Shown one piece after another: positions 54,691 through 63,914 of a stretch of DNA of 64,000 bases. Within the stretch, counting starts at the first letter, position 1; each line of letters begins with the position of its first letter. Below the pieces are notes generated by a model. That model saw only the letters and a program-made list of their open reading frames with translations, had not been told where the DNA came from and did not search any database. Source of the DNA: Comamonas sp. JUb58 (lineage in GTDB: Bacteria; Pseudomonadota; Gammaproteobacteria; Burkholderiales; Burkholderiaceae_C); the NCBI RefSeq assembly GCF_004364775.1, contig NZ_SOAL01000013.1, positions 119,451 to 183,450 of the forward strand, in the 5' to 3' direction. The translations under genes and the position numbers were made by a program.

Positions 54691-55875
54691 ATGAACTCTG
54701 CAATACCCCTGGCTACGCTCGCTGATCGAGAGACATTCGCCTCGCCGCTGGCATTTCCGGACAGCCCCTTGTCGCAGGCTTTTGCGCAGCCGATTCTGCT
54801 GGGCCTGTTTCTGCCGATCCAGGCGGGAGGCTGGAGTGCCTCGACCCTGCCGCGCAGCACCGACTGGCGGTTTGACTACAACAAGGACTTGGTGCTGAAG
54901 GCCGAGAGCCTCGGGTTCGACCTGGTGTTTGCGCTGTCGCAGTGGCTGCCCAAGGGCGGCTATGGCGGGGTGTTCAATGGCGATGCGCTGGACTCCTTTG
55001 CCACCACGGCGGCGCTGACCTCGGTCACCCAACGCATCATGCTGATCTCGACCATCCATGTGCTCTACGGCCCTTTGCACCCGCTGCACCTGGCCAAGTG
55101 GGGCGCCACCCTGGACCATATCTCGGGCGGGCGCTGGGGCATCAATATCGTCACCGGCCACCGCGAGGTGGAGCACCAAATGTTTGGCTGGGACCAGATC
55201 GAGCATGACCAGCGCTATGACCTGGCCTCGGAGTTCATCGAGGTGGTGCAGCGCCTGTGGTCCTATGACGAGAACTACTCCTTCGAAGGCATCTCGCCCT
55301 GGAAGCTGGGCGGCGGCTTTGTCAGCCCCAAGCCGCGCTTTGGCCGGCCCGCGCTGGTCAATGCCACCGGCTCGGATGCCGGCATTGCCTTTGCGGCCCG
55401 GCATTCGGACCTGGTGTTTATCACCAGCCCCGGTGCATCGGACTTTGCCCGCGCCATCGAGGTGCTGCCCGCCCATGCGGCCCGCGTCAAGCAAGAGGCG
55501 CGCAATGCCGGTCGCACCGTGCGCACCTTGCTCAACCCGATGGTCATCAGCCGCGATACCGAGGCCGAGACCTGGGCTTACCACGATGCCATCGTCGCCC
55601 ACCAGGACCAGCGCACGCCCGAGGGCTTCAGCAGCTTGAAGAGCGATGCCCATGCCTGGCGCGGCCGCACCGCCCTCGATGCCCCCAAGCGCCGTGCCAT
55701 CGGCGGCAATATCGAAGTGATCGGTACGCCCGAGCAGGTGGTGGAGCAGTTTGTGCAGCTCAAGCGCGCCGGCATCGACGGGCTGCAACTGAGCTTCTTC
55801 GACTTCAAGCCCGACCTGGAATTTTTTGGCGACCGCATTTTGCCGCTGATGAAGCAGGCGGGGCTGCGTTTCTAG
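54691..55875 (+). CDS. LLM-class FMN-dependent monooxygenase (SfnG/DszA/SsuD-like)
   Basis: 394 residues, bacterial-luciferase-like TIM barrel using reduced FMN from a separate reductase. Landmarks: ILLGLFLPIQAGGWS, DYNKDLVLKAESLGFDLVF, MLISTIHVLYGPLHPLHLAK, DHISGGRWGINIVTGHREVEH in two pieces, EHDQRYDLASEFIEVVQRLW, and LVNATGSDAGIAFAARHSDLVF. The pattern is closest to dimethyl-sulfone monooxygenase SfnG and DszA-type sulfone monooxygenases. The ATG at 54691 is chosen; the longer frame needs TTG. First gene of the rightward organosulfur unit. Confidence 0.85.
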   Translation: MNSAIPLATLADRETFASPLAFPDSPLSQAFAQPILLGLFLPIQAGGWSASTLPRSTDWRFDYNKDLVLKAESLGFDLVFALSQWLPKGGYGGVFNGDALDSFATTAALTSVTQRIMLISTIHVLYGPLHPLHLAKWGATLDHISGGRWGINIVTGHREVEHQMFGWDQIEHDQRYDLASEFIEVVQRLWSYDENYSFEGISPWKLGGGFVSPKPRFGRPALVNATGSDAGIAFAARHSDLVFITSPGASDFARAIEVLPAHAARVKQEARNAGRTVRTLLNPMVISRDTEAETWAYHDAIVAHQDQRTPEGFSSLKSDAHAWRGRTALDAPKRRAIGGNIEVIGTPEQVVEQFVQLKRAGIDGLQLSFFDFKPDLEFFGDRILPLMKQAGLRF

Positions 55876-56006
55876 CCGCAGCAGCTGCGTTGCACTGCAC
55901 TGCGCGCAGTAGTTATCCACAGACTTTCTCCGTCCCTCCCGTTTTTCTTGCGCTTTTTGCGTGCTATCGGCGCCTTGTCTGCGCCTTCTCTCCTGGACCA
56001 TTGCCC

Positions 56007-57596
56007 ATGCGAACTCTCTACAAAAACCTGGCCTGGGGCCTGCTGGCTGCCAGCAGCTTTGGGGCTGCTTACGCCCAGGCACCGGCCACACCCGTCAAGG
56101 GCGGCACGGTCACATCCGTCGTCGCGCAAGAGCCGACCTCGCTGGTGTCCTTTCTCGACACCAAGACCGACAACCGCGATGTCAGCGCCAAGATCACCGA
56201 AGGCCTGCTGCGCTATGACGCCAAGTTCCAGCCCCAGCCGCTGCTGGCCACGTCCTGGACGGTCAGCCCCGATGGCCTGCAGTACCGCTTCAAGCTGCGC
56301 GAGGGCGTCAAGTTCCATGATGGGCGCGACTTCAGCTCGGCCGATGTGCGCTATTCCTTCCTGACCCAGAAGAAGCAGGGCCCGCGCGGCCGCATCACCT
56401 TGCAGAACCTGGAACGGGTCGATACGCCCGATGCGCACACGGCGGTGCTGGTGCTGTCCAAGCCCGCGCCGTTTTTGCTCAAGTCGCTGTCGTCGGCGGA
56501 GCTGCCCATCGTGCCGGCGCACCGCTATGGCGATGGCGACCCGCTGGGCAGCCCCAACGTCAATGCGCCAGTGGGCACGGGCCCCTTTATCTTTGAGCAG
56601 TGGGTGCGCGGCAGCCATGTGATCCTCAAGCGCAACCCCAACTACTGGCGCCCGGGTGTGCCGCATGTGGACCGGGTGGTGATCCGCTTTGTGCGTGATC
56701 CGGCTGCCATCTCGGCCGCCATCGAGACGGGCGAGGCCGATGTGGCGCAGAACCTGGCCCTGGCCGACCTGGGCCGCTTGCTGCAAAAGCCCAACCTCAA
56801 GCTCGACGCCAGCTATGACGCGTTCCTGAACAATGCCTCCTTCCTGGAGTTCAACGTGGAGAACCCGGTGCTGTCCAAGCCCGAGGTGCGCCATGCGATT
56901 GCCCATGCGGTGGACCGCAATTTCATCGTCAACAACGTCTACTACAAGCAGGCTGAGCTGGTGAACTCGCCCATCCCCAAGGTGCTGGGCGCCTACTACG
57001 ACGACAGCCAGTTCAACTACGGCTTTGATGTGGCCCGCGCCAACCAGCTGCTCGACAGCGCCGGCTACCCGCGCCAGGCCAATGGCCAGCGCTTTGCGCT
57101 CAAGCTGACCTATATTCCCGGCGCGCAGTTCAAGCAGACGGCCGAGTACCTGCGCTCGGCGCTGAACCGCGTGGGCATCAAGGTGGACATTCTGGACGGC
57201 GACCTGCCCACCTTCCTCAAGCGTGCCTACACCGCGCGTGAGTTTGACCTGAACCTCAACGGCCTGGGCCGCTTGTTTGATCCATCGGTGGGCGTGCAGC
57301 GCATCTACTGGTCCGACGGCATCAAGAACCCGCTGATCTGGATCAATGCCTCGCACTACAACAACCCGCAGGTCGACAACCTGTTCCGCCAGGCCGCTGT
57401 CGAGGTGGACGAGGCCAAGCGTGCTGCGCAGTTCCGCGAAATCCAGCAGATCGTGGGCCGTGATCTGCCGGTCTACCCGATCGCCACCGTGCCCTCTGCG
57501 CTGCGGGTACACAGCACGCGGGTGCATGGGCTCAACAACAGCATTGACCTGACGTCTGGAGACTTTTCTGACCTGTGGCTGGAGGCTAGCAAATGA
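56007..57596 (+). CDS. peptide/nickel-type ABC transporter substrate-binding protein (Sec)
   Basis: 529 residues, SBP family 5 (DppA/OppA/NikA fold). Sec signal ending GAAYAQA; YRFKLREGVKFHDGRDFSSADV is the family signature in two halves, followed by VGTGPFIFEQWVRGSHV and KRNPNYWRPG. Supplies ligand to the DppBCDF-like importer on the other strand. Ligand unknown; SBP5 proteins also carry non-peptides, and gene context suggests an organosulfur compound. Its stop overlaps the amidase start by 4 bases. Confidence 0.9.
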   Translation: MRTLYKNLAWGLLAASSFGAAYAQAPATPVKGGTVTSVVAQEPTSLVSFLDTKTDNRDVSAKITEGLLRYDAKFQPQPLLATSWTVSPDGLQYRFKLREGVKFHDGRDFSSADVRYSFLTQKKQGPRGRITLQNLERVDTPDAHTAVLVLSKPAPFLLKSLSSAELPIVPAHRYGDGDPLGSPNVNAPVGTGPFIFEQWVRGSHVILKRNPNYWRPGVPHVDRVVIRFVRDPAAISAAIETGEADVAQNLALADLGRLLQKPNLKLDASYDAFLNNASFLEFNVENPVLSKPEVRHAIAHAVDRNFIVNNVYYKQAELVNSPIPKVLGAYYDDSQFNYGFDVARANQLLDSAGYPRQANGQRFALKLTYIPGAQFKQTAEYLRSALNRVGIKVDILDGDLPTFLKRAYTAREFDLNLNGLGRLFDPSVGVQRIYWSDGIKNPLIWINASHYNNPQVDNLFRQAAVEVDEAKRAAQFREIQQIVGRDLPVYPIATVPSALRVHSTRVHGLNNSIDLTSGDFSDLWLEASK

Positions 57597-59146
57597 CGAC
57601 CAATATCGACTTTCCCGACGAAACCACCTTGAATGAGAGCGCGGTGGCGGCGCCCAACATTGCCGCCAGCCTGGCCTTTGCCAGCGCCCGTGCGCAGCTG
57701 CAAGCGCTGGCCGATGGCCGCGTCAGCGCGGTGGAGCTGCTGGAGCAGGCGCTGGCCCGCATCGAGCGCCATGATGGCGAGCTCAACGCGATCCCGGTGC
57801 GGGCGATTGAGCAAGCCCGGCGCGATGCCCAGGCAGCCGATGCCGCCTTGCAGCGGGGCGAGCGCAAGCCACTGCTGGGCCTGCCGATCACCGTGAAGGA
57901 AAACTTTGACGTGGCCGGCCTGCCGACCACCGTGGGCAACCCGGACTACCGCAGCAATATCGCCCGGCAGGATGCGCCTGCGGTGGCCGCCTTGCGCGCG
58001 GCCGGTGCGGTGCTGATTGGCAAGAGCAACGTGCCGCTGGCGCTGAGCGATCTGCAAAGCTACAACGCGGTGTACGGCAGCAGCAACAACCCCTGGGATC
58101 TGCAGCGCACGCCGGGTGGCTCATCCGGCGGCAGTGCAGCCGCCGTGGCGGCGGGCTTTGTGGCGCTGGAGCTGGGCACCGACATTGGTGGCTCGGTGCG
58201 CATCCCCGCGCACTTCAACGGCGTGTTTGGCCACAAGACCAGCTATGGGCTGATATCGATGCGCGGCACCGGCGCACCACAAGGGCGCTTCAGCGCGCGG
58301 GATCTGTCGGTGGCCGGGCCGCTGGCGCGCAGCGCGCTGGACCTGGAGCTGGCGCTGGAGCAGCTGCTCAACCTCGATCCGCTGCAGGCCAAGGGCTGGC
58401 AGGTGAGCCTGCCAGCGCCGCGCCAGCAGCGGCTGCAGGATTTTCGCGTGCTGGTGCTGGATGCCTGGCCGGGCCAGGAGGCGAGCCTGTCCGAGCAACT
58501 GGTGATTGCAAGGGTCGTCAGCGCCTTGCAGGCCCAGGGGGTGAAGACCACGCAGTGGCGCGATCTGCCGCCTGCGCAGCGCCCCGATCTGAGCGAGCAG
58601 CACCGCACCTACCGCAGCCTGCTGGGCTCGTCCGTCGCCAATGGGGCGCCGCTGACCGAGGCCCAGCAGCAGCGCCTGGCCGAGCTGGAACCGGACGACC
58701 GCAGCGCCGAGGCCGCCTTGCTGCGCGCGCCCAGCCTGCCCCATGCCACCTGGCTGCAGGACAACGAGCACCGCCATGCGCTGAGCCACCAGTGGGAGCA
58801 GCTGTTCAAGGACTATGACGTGGTGCTGACCCCGGTCGCACCGACGCCCGCTTTTGCGCACCAGCAGCAGGGCCACAAGGAGGAGCGCCGCTTTCCGGTG
58901 GCCTATGCCGATGGGGTGCGCCATATCGGCTTTCGCGAGCTGTTTTACTGGGCTGGCTTGCCGGTGCTGCCAGGCCTGCCTGCGACCAGCTTCCCGGTCG
59001 GGCTGGACGATGACGGCCTGCCAATCAGCGCCCAGGTGGTGGGCCCTTATCTGGAAGACCGCACCACGATTGCCTTTGCCCATGCCTGGGAGCAGGCCCA
59101 GGGCGGCTATGTGGTGCCGCCCCGCTATGCGCAGGGGGATGCATGA
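57593..59146 (+). CDS. amidase-signature hydrolase
   Basis: 517 residues. Ser-cis-Ser-Lys triad of the amidase-signature family: Lys in LPITVKENFDVAGLPTT, Ser in TPGGSSGGSAAAVAAG, nucleophile Ser in GTDIGGSVRIPAHFNG. Cytoplasmic. Coupled by 4-base overlaps to the binding protein before and the oxidase after, so it probably hydrolyses an amide bond in the imported molecule. Confidence 0.92.
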   Translation: MTTNIDFPDETTLNESAVAAPNIAASLAFASARAQLQALADGRVSAVELLEQALARIERHDGELNAIPVRAIEQARRDAQAADAALQRGERKPLLGLPITVKENFDVAGLPTTVGNPDYRSNIARQDAPAVAALRAAGAVLIGKSNVPLALSDLQSYNAVYGSSNNPWDLQRTPGGSSGGSAAAVAAGFVALELGTDIGGSVRIPAHFNGVFGHKTSYGLISMRGTGAPQGRFSARDLSVAGPLARSALDLELALEQLLNLDPLQAKGWQVSLPAPRQQRLQDFRVLVLDAWPGQEASLSEQLVIARVVSALQAQGVKTTQWRDLPPAQRPDLSEQHRTYRSLLGSSVANGAPLTEAQQQRLAELEPDDRSAEAALLRAPSLPHATWLQDNEHRHALSHQWEQLFKDYDVVLTPVAPTPAFAHQQQGHKEERRFPVAYADGVRHIGFRELFYWAGLPVLPGLPATSFPVGLDDDGLPISAQVVGPYLEDRTTIAFAHAWEQAQGGYVVPPRYAQGDA

Positions 59147-60378
59147 GTGCCGTGCTGCAAGTACTGCAGCCGCCAGTAAATAGGGCCAGCCCAGGCCCGG
59201 CCTTGGACGAGGCCAGCTTGCTGGCCCGCGCCCAGGCGCTGATCGGCGAGCTGGCGGCACTGGCGGAGGCACATGACGCCAGTGGCGCCGCGCCCGCGCC
59301 GCAGTTTGCACTGCTACACCAGGCCGATCTGCTGCGGCTGACCATTGCCCGCGAGGCCGGTGGCCATGGCGCCGGCCTGGCCAGCGCGCGTGCGGTGGTG
59401 GGTGCCATTGCCCAGGGCGACCCGACGGTGGCCTTGATTTTGGCGATGCACTACAGCAACCATGCAGCGATTGCCCGCTCGCAGCGCGCAGCGCAGGGCG
59501 AGTGGCCGGCAGCGCTGGCGGACGAGCTGATAGCAGCCAGCCTGCAAGGCCCCGCCTTGCTGAACGCTGCCCAGGTGGAGCCGGAGCTGGGCTCGCCATC
59601 GCACGGCGGCCTGCCGGCGGCGCGGGCCAGGCGCGTGGCCGGTGGCTGGCAGCTGAGTGGCCACAAGGTCTATGTGACCGGCGGGCCGCTGCTGGCCTGG
59701 ATCAGCGTGCTGGCGGTAACTGACGAGCCCGAGCCGCGCCTGGGCAGCTTTGTGCTGCCCCGAGGCACGCCAGGTGCCCGCCTGCTGGACACCTGGAACC
59801 CCATGGGCATGCGCGCCACCGTCAGCCAGGACCTGGTGCTCGACGGCGCCTGGGTGCCCGACCACCATGCGGTGGGCCTGCGCCCGGCCAGCCTGGGCCT
59901 GCAGCGCGAGGCCCATGGCATTGCCTGGTACTTCAGCCTGGTGGCAACCGTGTATGACGGTGCGGCGCGCTCGGCGCGTGATTGGCTGGGCGCGTTTTTG
60001 AACCAGCGCCGACCCAGCGCACTGGGCGGTGCCAACCTGGCATCGCTCGCCACCGTGCAGGAAAAGTTTGGCGAGATCGAGCTGCTGCTGCAGACCAGTG
60101 ACTGGCTGCTGGACAGCCATGCCCGCGCCTACGACAGCGGCAGCGCCCCCGATGGCTTGGTGGCCGTGGCCAAGCATGTGGCGGTGGACAACGCACTGCG
60201 CGTGGCGCAACTGGCGCTGGAGCTGGCCGGCAACCACGGCCTGGCGCGCCGCAATCCGCTGGAGCGCCATCTGCGCAATGTGCTCTGCAGCCAGATCCAT
60301 TCACCCTCCAACAGCCTGATCCGCAGCAACAGCGGCCGTGCGGCCCTGCAAAAGCGCCAGGCCGAGGCCGCTGCCTGA
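59143..60378 (+). CDS. acyl-CoA-dehydrogenase-fold oxidase (SfnB/DszC-like), second copy
   Basis: 411 residues, same superfamily as the gene at 47983 but clearly different in sequence. Visible: LLRLTIAREAGGHGAGLASARAVVG (two pieces), VALILAMHYSNHAAIARS, WQLSGHKVYVTGGPLLAWISVLAV, LELAGNHGLARRNPLERHLRNVLC with the C-terminal R-x-x-R-N/D pattern of DszC/SfnB proteins. Likely FMNH2-dependent monooxygenase of an organosulfur intermediate. Overlaps the amidase gene by 4 bases. Confidence 0.82.
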   Translation: MSAVLQVLQPPVNRASPGPALDEASLLARAQALIGELAALAEAHDASGAAPAPQFALLHQADLLRLTIAREAGGHGAGLASARAVVGAIAQGDPTVALILAMHYSNHAAIARSQRAAQGEWPAALADELIAASLQGPALLNAAQVEPELGSPSHGGLPAARARRVAGGWQLSGHKVYVTGGPLLAWISVLAVTDEPEPRLGSFVLPRGTPGARLLDTWNPMGMRATVSQDLVLDGAWVPDHHAVGLRPASLGLQREAHGIAWYFSLVATVYDGAARSARDWLGAFLNQRRPSALGGANLASLATVQEKFGEIELLLQTSDWLLDSHARAYDSGSAPDGLVAVAKHVAVDNALRVAQLALELAGNHGLARRNPLERHLRNVLCSQIHSPSNSLIRSNSGRAALQKRQAEAAA

Positions 60379-60410
60379 GCGCCGCCCTGTTTTTACCCTT
60401 GGTACCTCGC

Positions 60411-62033
60411 ATGTCTATTGATTCCGATTTCTCGCTCGCCACGCGCCGCCACTTCATGCTGGCCGCTGCTGCCTCCGGCATCGGCACGGCCGTCCCCAGC
60501 CTGGCCTGGGCGCAGGACAAGCCGCAAAAGGGCGGCACCTTGAACCTGCTGCTCTTTCCCGAGCCACCGACCCTGACGACGATTGCGCACACCGCCGGCT
60601 CGTCGGTGACGATATCGGGCAAGGTCACCGAGGGGCTGCTGACCTATGACTTCAACCTCAACCCGCAGCCGCAGTTGGCCGTGGCCTGGTCCATCAGCCC
60701 CGATGGCCTGGTCTACCGCTTCCAGCTGCGCCGGGGCGTCAAATGGCACGACGGCAAGCCGTTTACCTCGGCCGATGTGGTGCACTCGATTGCGCTGCTC
60801 AAGGAGTTCCACCCCCGGGGCCGCGCCACCTTTGCCGGTGTGGCCGAGGTGCAGGCCCCCGATGCCCACACCGTGGTGCTGCAGCTGAGCCGCCCCATCC
60901 CCTACCTGATCACGGCGCTGGCGGCCTCGGAGTCGCCCATCGTGCCCAAGCACCTGTATTCCAGCGGCCGGGCCGATACCAACCCGGCCAACAATGCGCC
61001 GGTGGGCACGGGCCCCTTTGTGTTCAAGGAATGGGTGCGCGGCAGCCATGTGATTTACGAGCGCAACCCAAATTATTGGGATGGCGACAAGCCCTATATC
61101 GACCGGCTGGTGGTGCGCTTTATCCCTGATGCCGCTGCGCGCACGGCAGCCATCGAAAGCGGCCAGGTGCAGATTGCGCCCAGCTCGCCAGTGCCCTTTG
61201 CCGAGGTGGAGCGCCTGCGCGCCAAGCCGGGCCTGCAGTTCGAAACCCGGGGCTATGAATACATCAACAGCGTTTACCGGCTGGAGTTCAACCTGGAGAG
61301 CGAGCTGCTCAAAGACCTGCGCGTGCGCCAGGCCATTGCCCATGCGCTGCAGCGCGAGAACCTGCTCAAGGTCGCCTGGTACGGCCAGGGCAAGCTGACC
61401 ACCGGGCCGGTGCACCCGGCGCTGAAGAAGTTCTATGTGCCCGATCTGCCGGTGCTGCCCTATGACCTGAAGCGCGCCGAAAAGCTGCTGGATGAGGCTG
61501 GCCTGACGCGCGGCAAGGCCGGCGGCCAGTGGCGTGCCCGGCTGAACCTGACGCCCATCCCCAACGAAGGTGGCCAGCGCACTGGCGATTTCCTCAAGCA
61601 GGCGCTGGGCCGCATCGGCATTGATGTGCAGATCAACAGCCAGGACTTTGCCACCTACATCAAGCGCATCTACACCGACCGCGCCTTTGACCTGCATGTG
61701 AGCGCGATGAGCAACACCTTTGACCCGACGGTGGGCATCCAGCGCCTGTACTGGTCCAAGAGCTTTCAGCGCGGGCTGCCGTTCTCCAACGGCGCGCATT
61801 ACGCCAGCCCCGAGGTGGACCGCCTGCTGGAGTCTGCCGCCGTCGAGATGAACGAGGCCCAGCGCATCCGCGAGGTGGCCGAGTTCCAGAAGCACATCGC
61901 CACCGACCTGCCCGACATCACCCTGGTCGCCCCCGACATCTACACCATCGCCGACAAGCGCGTGCGCAACCACACCGTGGGTGCGGATGGCGTGGCCGGC
62001 AACCTGGCCGGCGTCTGGCTGGCCGCGTCCTGA
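60411..62033 (+). CDS. peptide/nickel-type ABC substrate-binding protein with Tat-like signal
   Basis: 540 residues, SBP family 5. The signal region carries LATRRHFMLAAAASG, a twin-arginine motif followed by a hydrophobic stretch and AWAQ cleavage site, so export by Tat is likely, unlike the Sec-type relative at 56007. Core: YRFQLRRGVKWHDGKPFTSADV in two halves, VGTGPFVFKEWVRGSHV, ERNPNYWDGD. A second binding protein for the same importer would widen its ligand range. 32 bases after the oxidase gene. Confidence 0.9.
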   Translation: MSIDSDFSLATRRHFMLAAAASGIGTAVPSLAWAQDKPQKGGTLNLLLFPEPPTLTTIAHTAGSSVTISGKVTEGLLTYDFNLNPQPQLAVAWSISPDGLVYRFQLRRGVKWHDGKPFTSADVVHSIALLKEFHPRGRATFAGVAEVQAPDAHTVVLQLSRPIPYLITALAASESPIVPKHLYSSGRADTNPANNAPVGTGPFVFKEWVRGSHVIYERNPNYWDGDKPYIDRLVVRFIPDAAARTAAIESGQVQIAPSSPVPFAEVERLRAKPGLQFETRGYEYINSVYRLEFNLESELLKDLRVRQAIAHALQRENLLKVAWYGQGKLTTGPVHPALKKFYVPDLPVLPYDLKRAEKLLDEAGLTRGKAGGQWRARLNLTPIPNEGGQRTGDFLKQALGRIGIDVQINSQDFATYIKRIYTDRAFDLHVSAMSNTFDPTVGIQRLYWSKSFQRGLPFSNGAHYASPEVDRLLESAAVEMNEAQRIREVAEFQKHIATDLPDITLVAPDIYTIADKRVRNHTVGADGVAGNLAGVWLAAS

Positions 62034-62055
62034 TCCCTTTGCCTAGGAGAAACCG

Positions 62056-63156
62056 ATGACAAGCCCTTCCGAAACATCGAACGTACCAGGTCAACAACCC
62101 AGCTCCCTCTGGTACACCCGCTGCCCGGTGCCGTCGCCACTGGGCATTGCCGCGCAGCAAGGCTGGCTGCAAGAGGCCTTTGCGGCGCTGGGCATTGGCG
62201 TGGAGTCCATCTTTGACTCCAAGGACCGCAAGGTGCGCGAGAGCCATTTCGACCACAGCCTGCCCTGGTCCTTCCGCCAGGGCGGCAATATTCCGCCGAT
62301 CTGGGCGCGGGCCAAGGGCCGCGATACGCGCCTGGTCGCCATCACCTGGACCGACGAGTTCCAGGCGCTGGTGACCCTGCCGGGCCGGGGCATCGACAAG
62401 CCCGAGGACCTGGCCGGCAAGCGCTTTGGCGTGCCCAGCCGGGTCAATGACCTGATCGACTTCCACCGCGCGACTGCCCTCAAGGGCTTGGTCTCGGGCC
62501 TGTCCTTGGTGGGGCTGCAGCACAGCGATGTGCAGCTGGTCGATCTGGTGATCGAGGAATCGGTGATCCAGCAGCATGGCACGCCCAGCCTGTTCGGGCT
62601 GCGCCGCCGCCACCCGTATTTCCGCGAGGCCGAGGCCCTGGTGCGCGGCGAGGTCGATGCGATCTTTGTCAAAGGCGCCGAGGGCCTCTTGGTGGCCAAC
62701 CTGATTGGCGCGCAGCTGGTCAGCGAGTTTGGCCGCCACCCTGACCCGCGCGTGCGCATCAACAATGGAACGCCCCGCACCCTGACGGTAGATGCTGCAT
62801 TGGCTGAGCAGCGCCCGGACCTGGTGCTGGAGCTGCTGCGCGTAGTGCAGCGCGCCGGCCGCTGGGCCCAGGCCCATCCCGACGAGACCCTGCGCTTTGT
62901 GGCCCGCGAGATCGCCACCAGCGAAGAGGCCATCCTGGCCTCCAACGGCGCAGACCTGCACCATCACCTGGGCATCAGCCTGGATCCGGAGCTGGTCGAT
63001 GCGATCGGCTACTTCAAGGACTTCTTGCTGGAGTGGGGCTTTCTGCCGGCTGATTTCTCGGTCGTCGATTGGGTGGATGCGCGGCCGCTGAACCGCCTGC
63101 TGGCCGAGAATGCAGCTCCGCAAACCGCTGCCGAGCCTGAGGCGCTGCGGGCATGA
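62056..63156 (+). CDS. DszB-like sulfinate desulfinase (SsuA/NMT1 fold, no signal peptide)
   Basis: 366 residues. The fold is that of SsuA/NMT1 binding proteins, but there is no signal peptide or lipobox, so the protein stays in the cytoplasm. YTRCPVPSPLG places Cys23 where 2-(2'-hydroxyphenyl)benzenesulfinate desulfinase DszB has catalytic Cys27 (SNCPVPNALL), and SHFDHSLPWSFRQGGNIPP gives His64 and Arg74 with the same 10-residue spacing as DszB His60 and Arg70, followed by the shared GG-x-IPP. I infer C-S bond cleavage of a sulfinate. Overlaps the next gene by 4 bases. Alternative: a stand-alone binding protein, less likely given the retained residues. Confidence 0.75.
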   Translation: MTSPSETSNVPGQQPSSLWYTRCPVPSPLGIAAQQGWLQEAFAALGIGVESIFDSKDRKVRESHFDHSLPWSFRQGGNIPPIWARAKGRDTRLVAITWTDEFQALVTLPGRGIDKPEDLAGKRFGVPSRVNDLIDFHRATALKGLVSGLSLVGLQHSDVQLVDLVIEESVIQQHGTPSLFGLRRRHPYFREAEALVRGEVDAIFVKGAEGLLVANLIGAQLVSEFGRHPDPRVRINNGTPRTLTVDAALAEQRPDLVLELLRVVQRAGRWAQAHPDETLRFVAREIATSEEAILASNGADLHHHLGISLDPELVDAIGYFKDFLLEWGFLPADFSVVDWVDARPLNRLLAENAAPQTAAEPEALRA

Positions 63157-63912
63157 GTGCGAACCAGCATCCCCGCGTGCTGGTCTGCGGCGCCAGTGGA
63201 CGCCTGGGCCAGCTGCTGGTGCCGCGCCTGCTCGCCCGGCAGGCACGGCCAAGGGTGTTCGTGCGCCAGGCCGCAACCGCGCAGGCGCTGTGGGGCGATA
63301 CCGTCGAGGTAGCGCAGGGCAGTTTTGAGGACGCTGCCGCGTTGGGCCAGGCCCTCGTCGGCATAGACCGGTTGTTCTTGCTCTCTCCGATCAGCCCGAC
63401 GCTTGCCGAGCAGCAGCTGCGCGTGGTCGAAGCCGCGCGTGCTGCCGGTGTGCAGCACATCGTCAAGCTGTCAGGCTCGGACTGGACCATTGACCCACCT
63501 GGCCATTCGCTGTCCGGCGATGCCCATGGCCGCATCGAGGAAGGGCTGCAGGCCAGCGGCATCTCCCATATCGTGCTGCGCCCCAACGCCTGGATGCAGG
63601 TGGGCCTGTCGCGCATTGCGGCTGATCTGCGCAACGGCGATGTGCTCCGCTCCCAGCACCTGGGCGCTGGCGTCTCCTACATCGATGCCCGCGATATTGC
63701 CGATGTTGCTGTAGAGGCGTTGCTGAACCCTGAAGCTGCCCAGCAACGCCTGGGCGCATCCGGCCCCTGGGTGCTGACCGGCAGCCAGGCACTGCGCCCA
63801 CAAAAACTGGCCGAGATCGCATCGCGCCTGCTGGGCCGGCCCATTACCGCTGCTGCGCCTGTGGCCGCCGCCGCCGACCCGTTTATCGCGCAAGTGCATG
63901 GCGAATTTTTTG
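63153..63912 (+). pseudogene. NmrA-type NAD(P)-binding reductase, 3' end cut by insertion sequence
   Basis: Rossmann protein of the NmrA/quinone-reductase-2 type: VLVCGASGRLGQLLVPRLL, VEVAQGSFEDAAALGQAL, LFLLSPISP, GVQHIVKLSGSDW, ISHIVLRPNAWMQ, SYIDARDIADVAVEALL. About 250 native codons are visible; the family runs to about 280-300. After AQVHGEFF the frame continues to the window edge but the sequence there is the antisense of a transposase 3' end. The exact junction is near 63900-63914. Last gene of the organosulfur unit; may be inactive. Confidence 0.7.
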
Positions 63913-63914
63913 GT

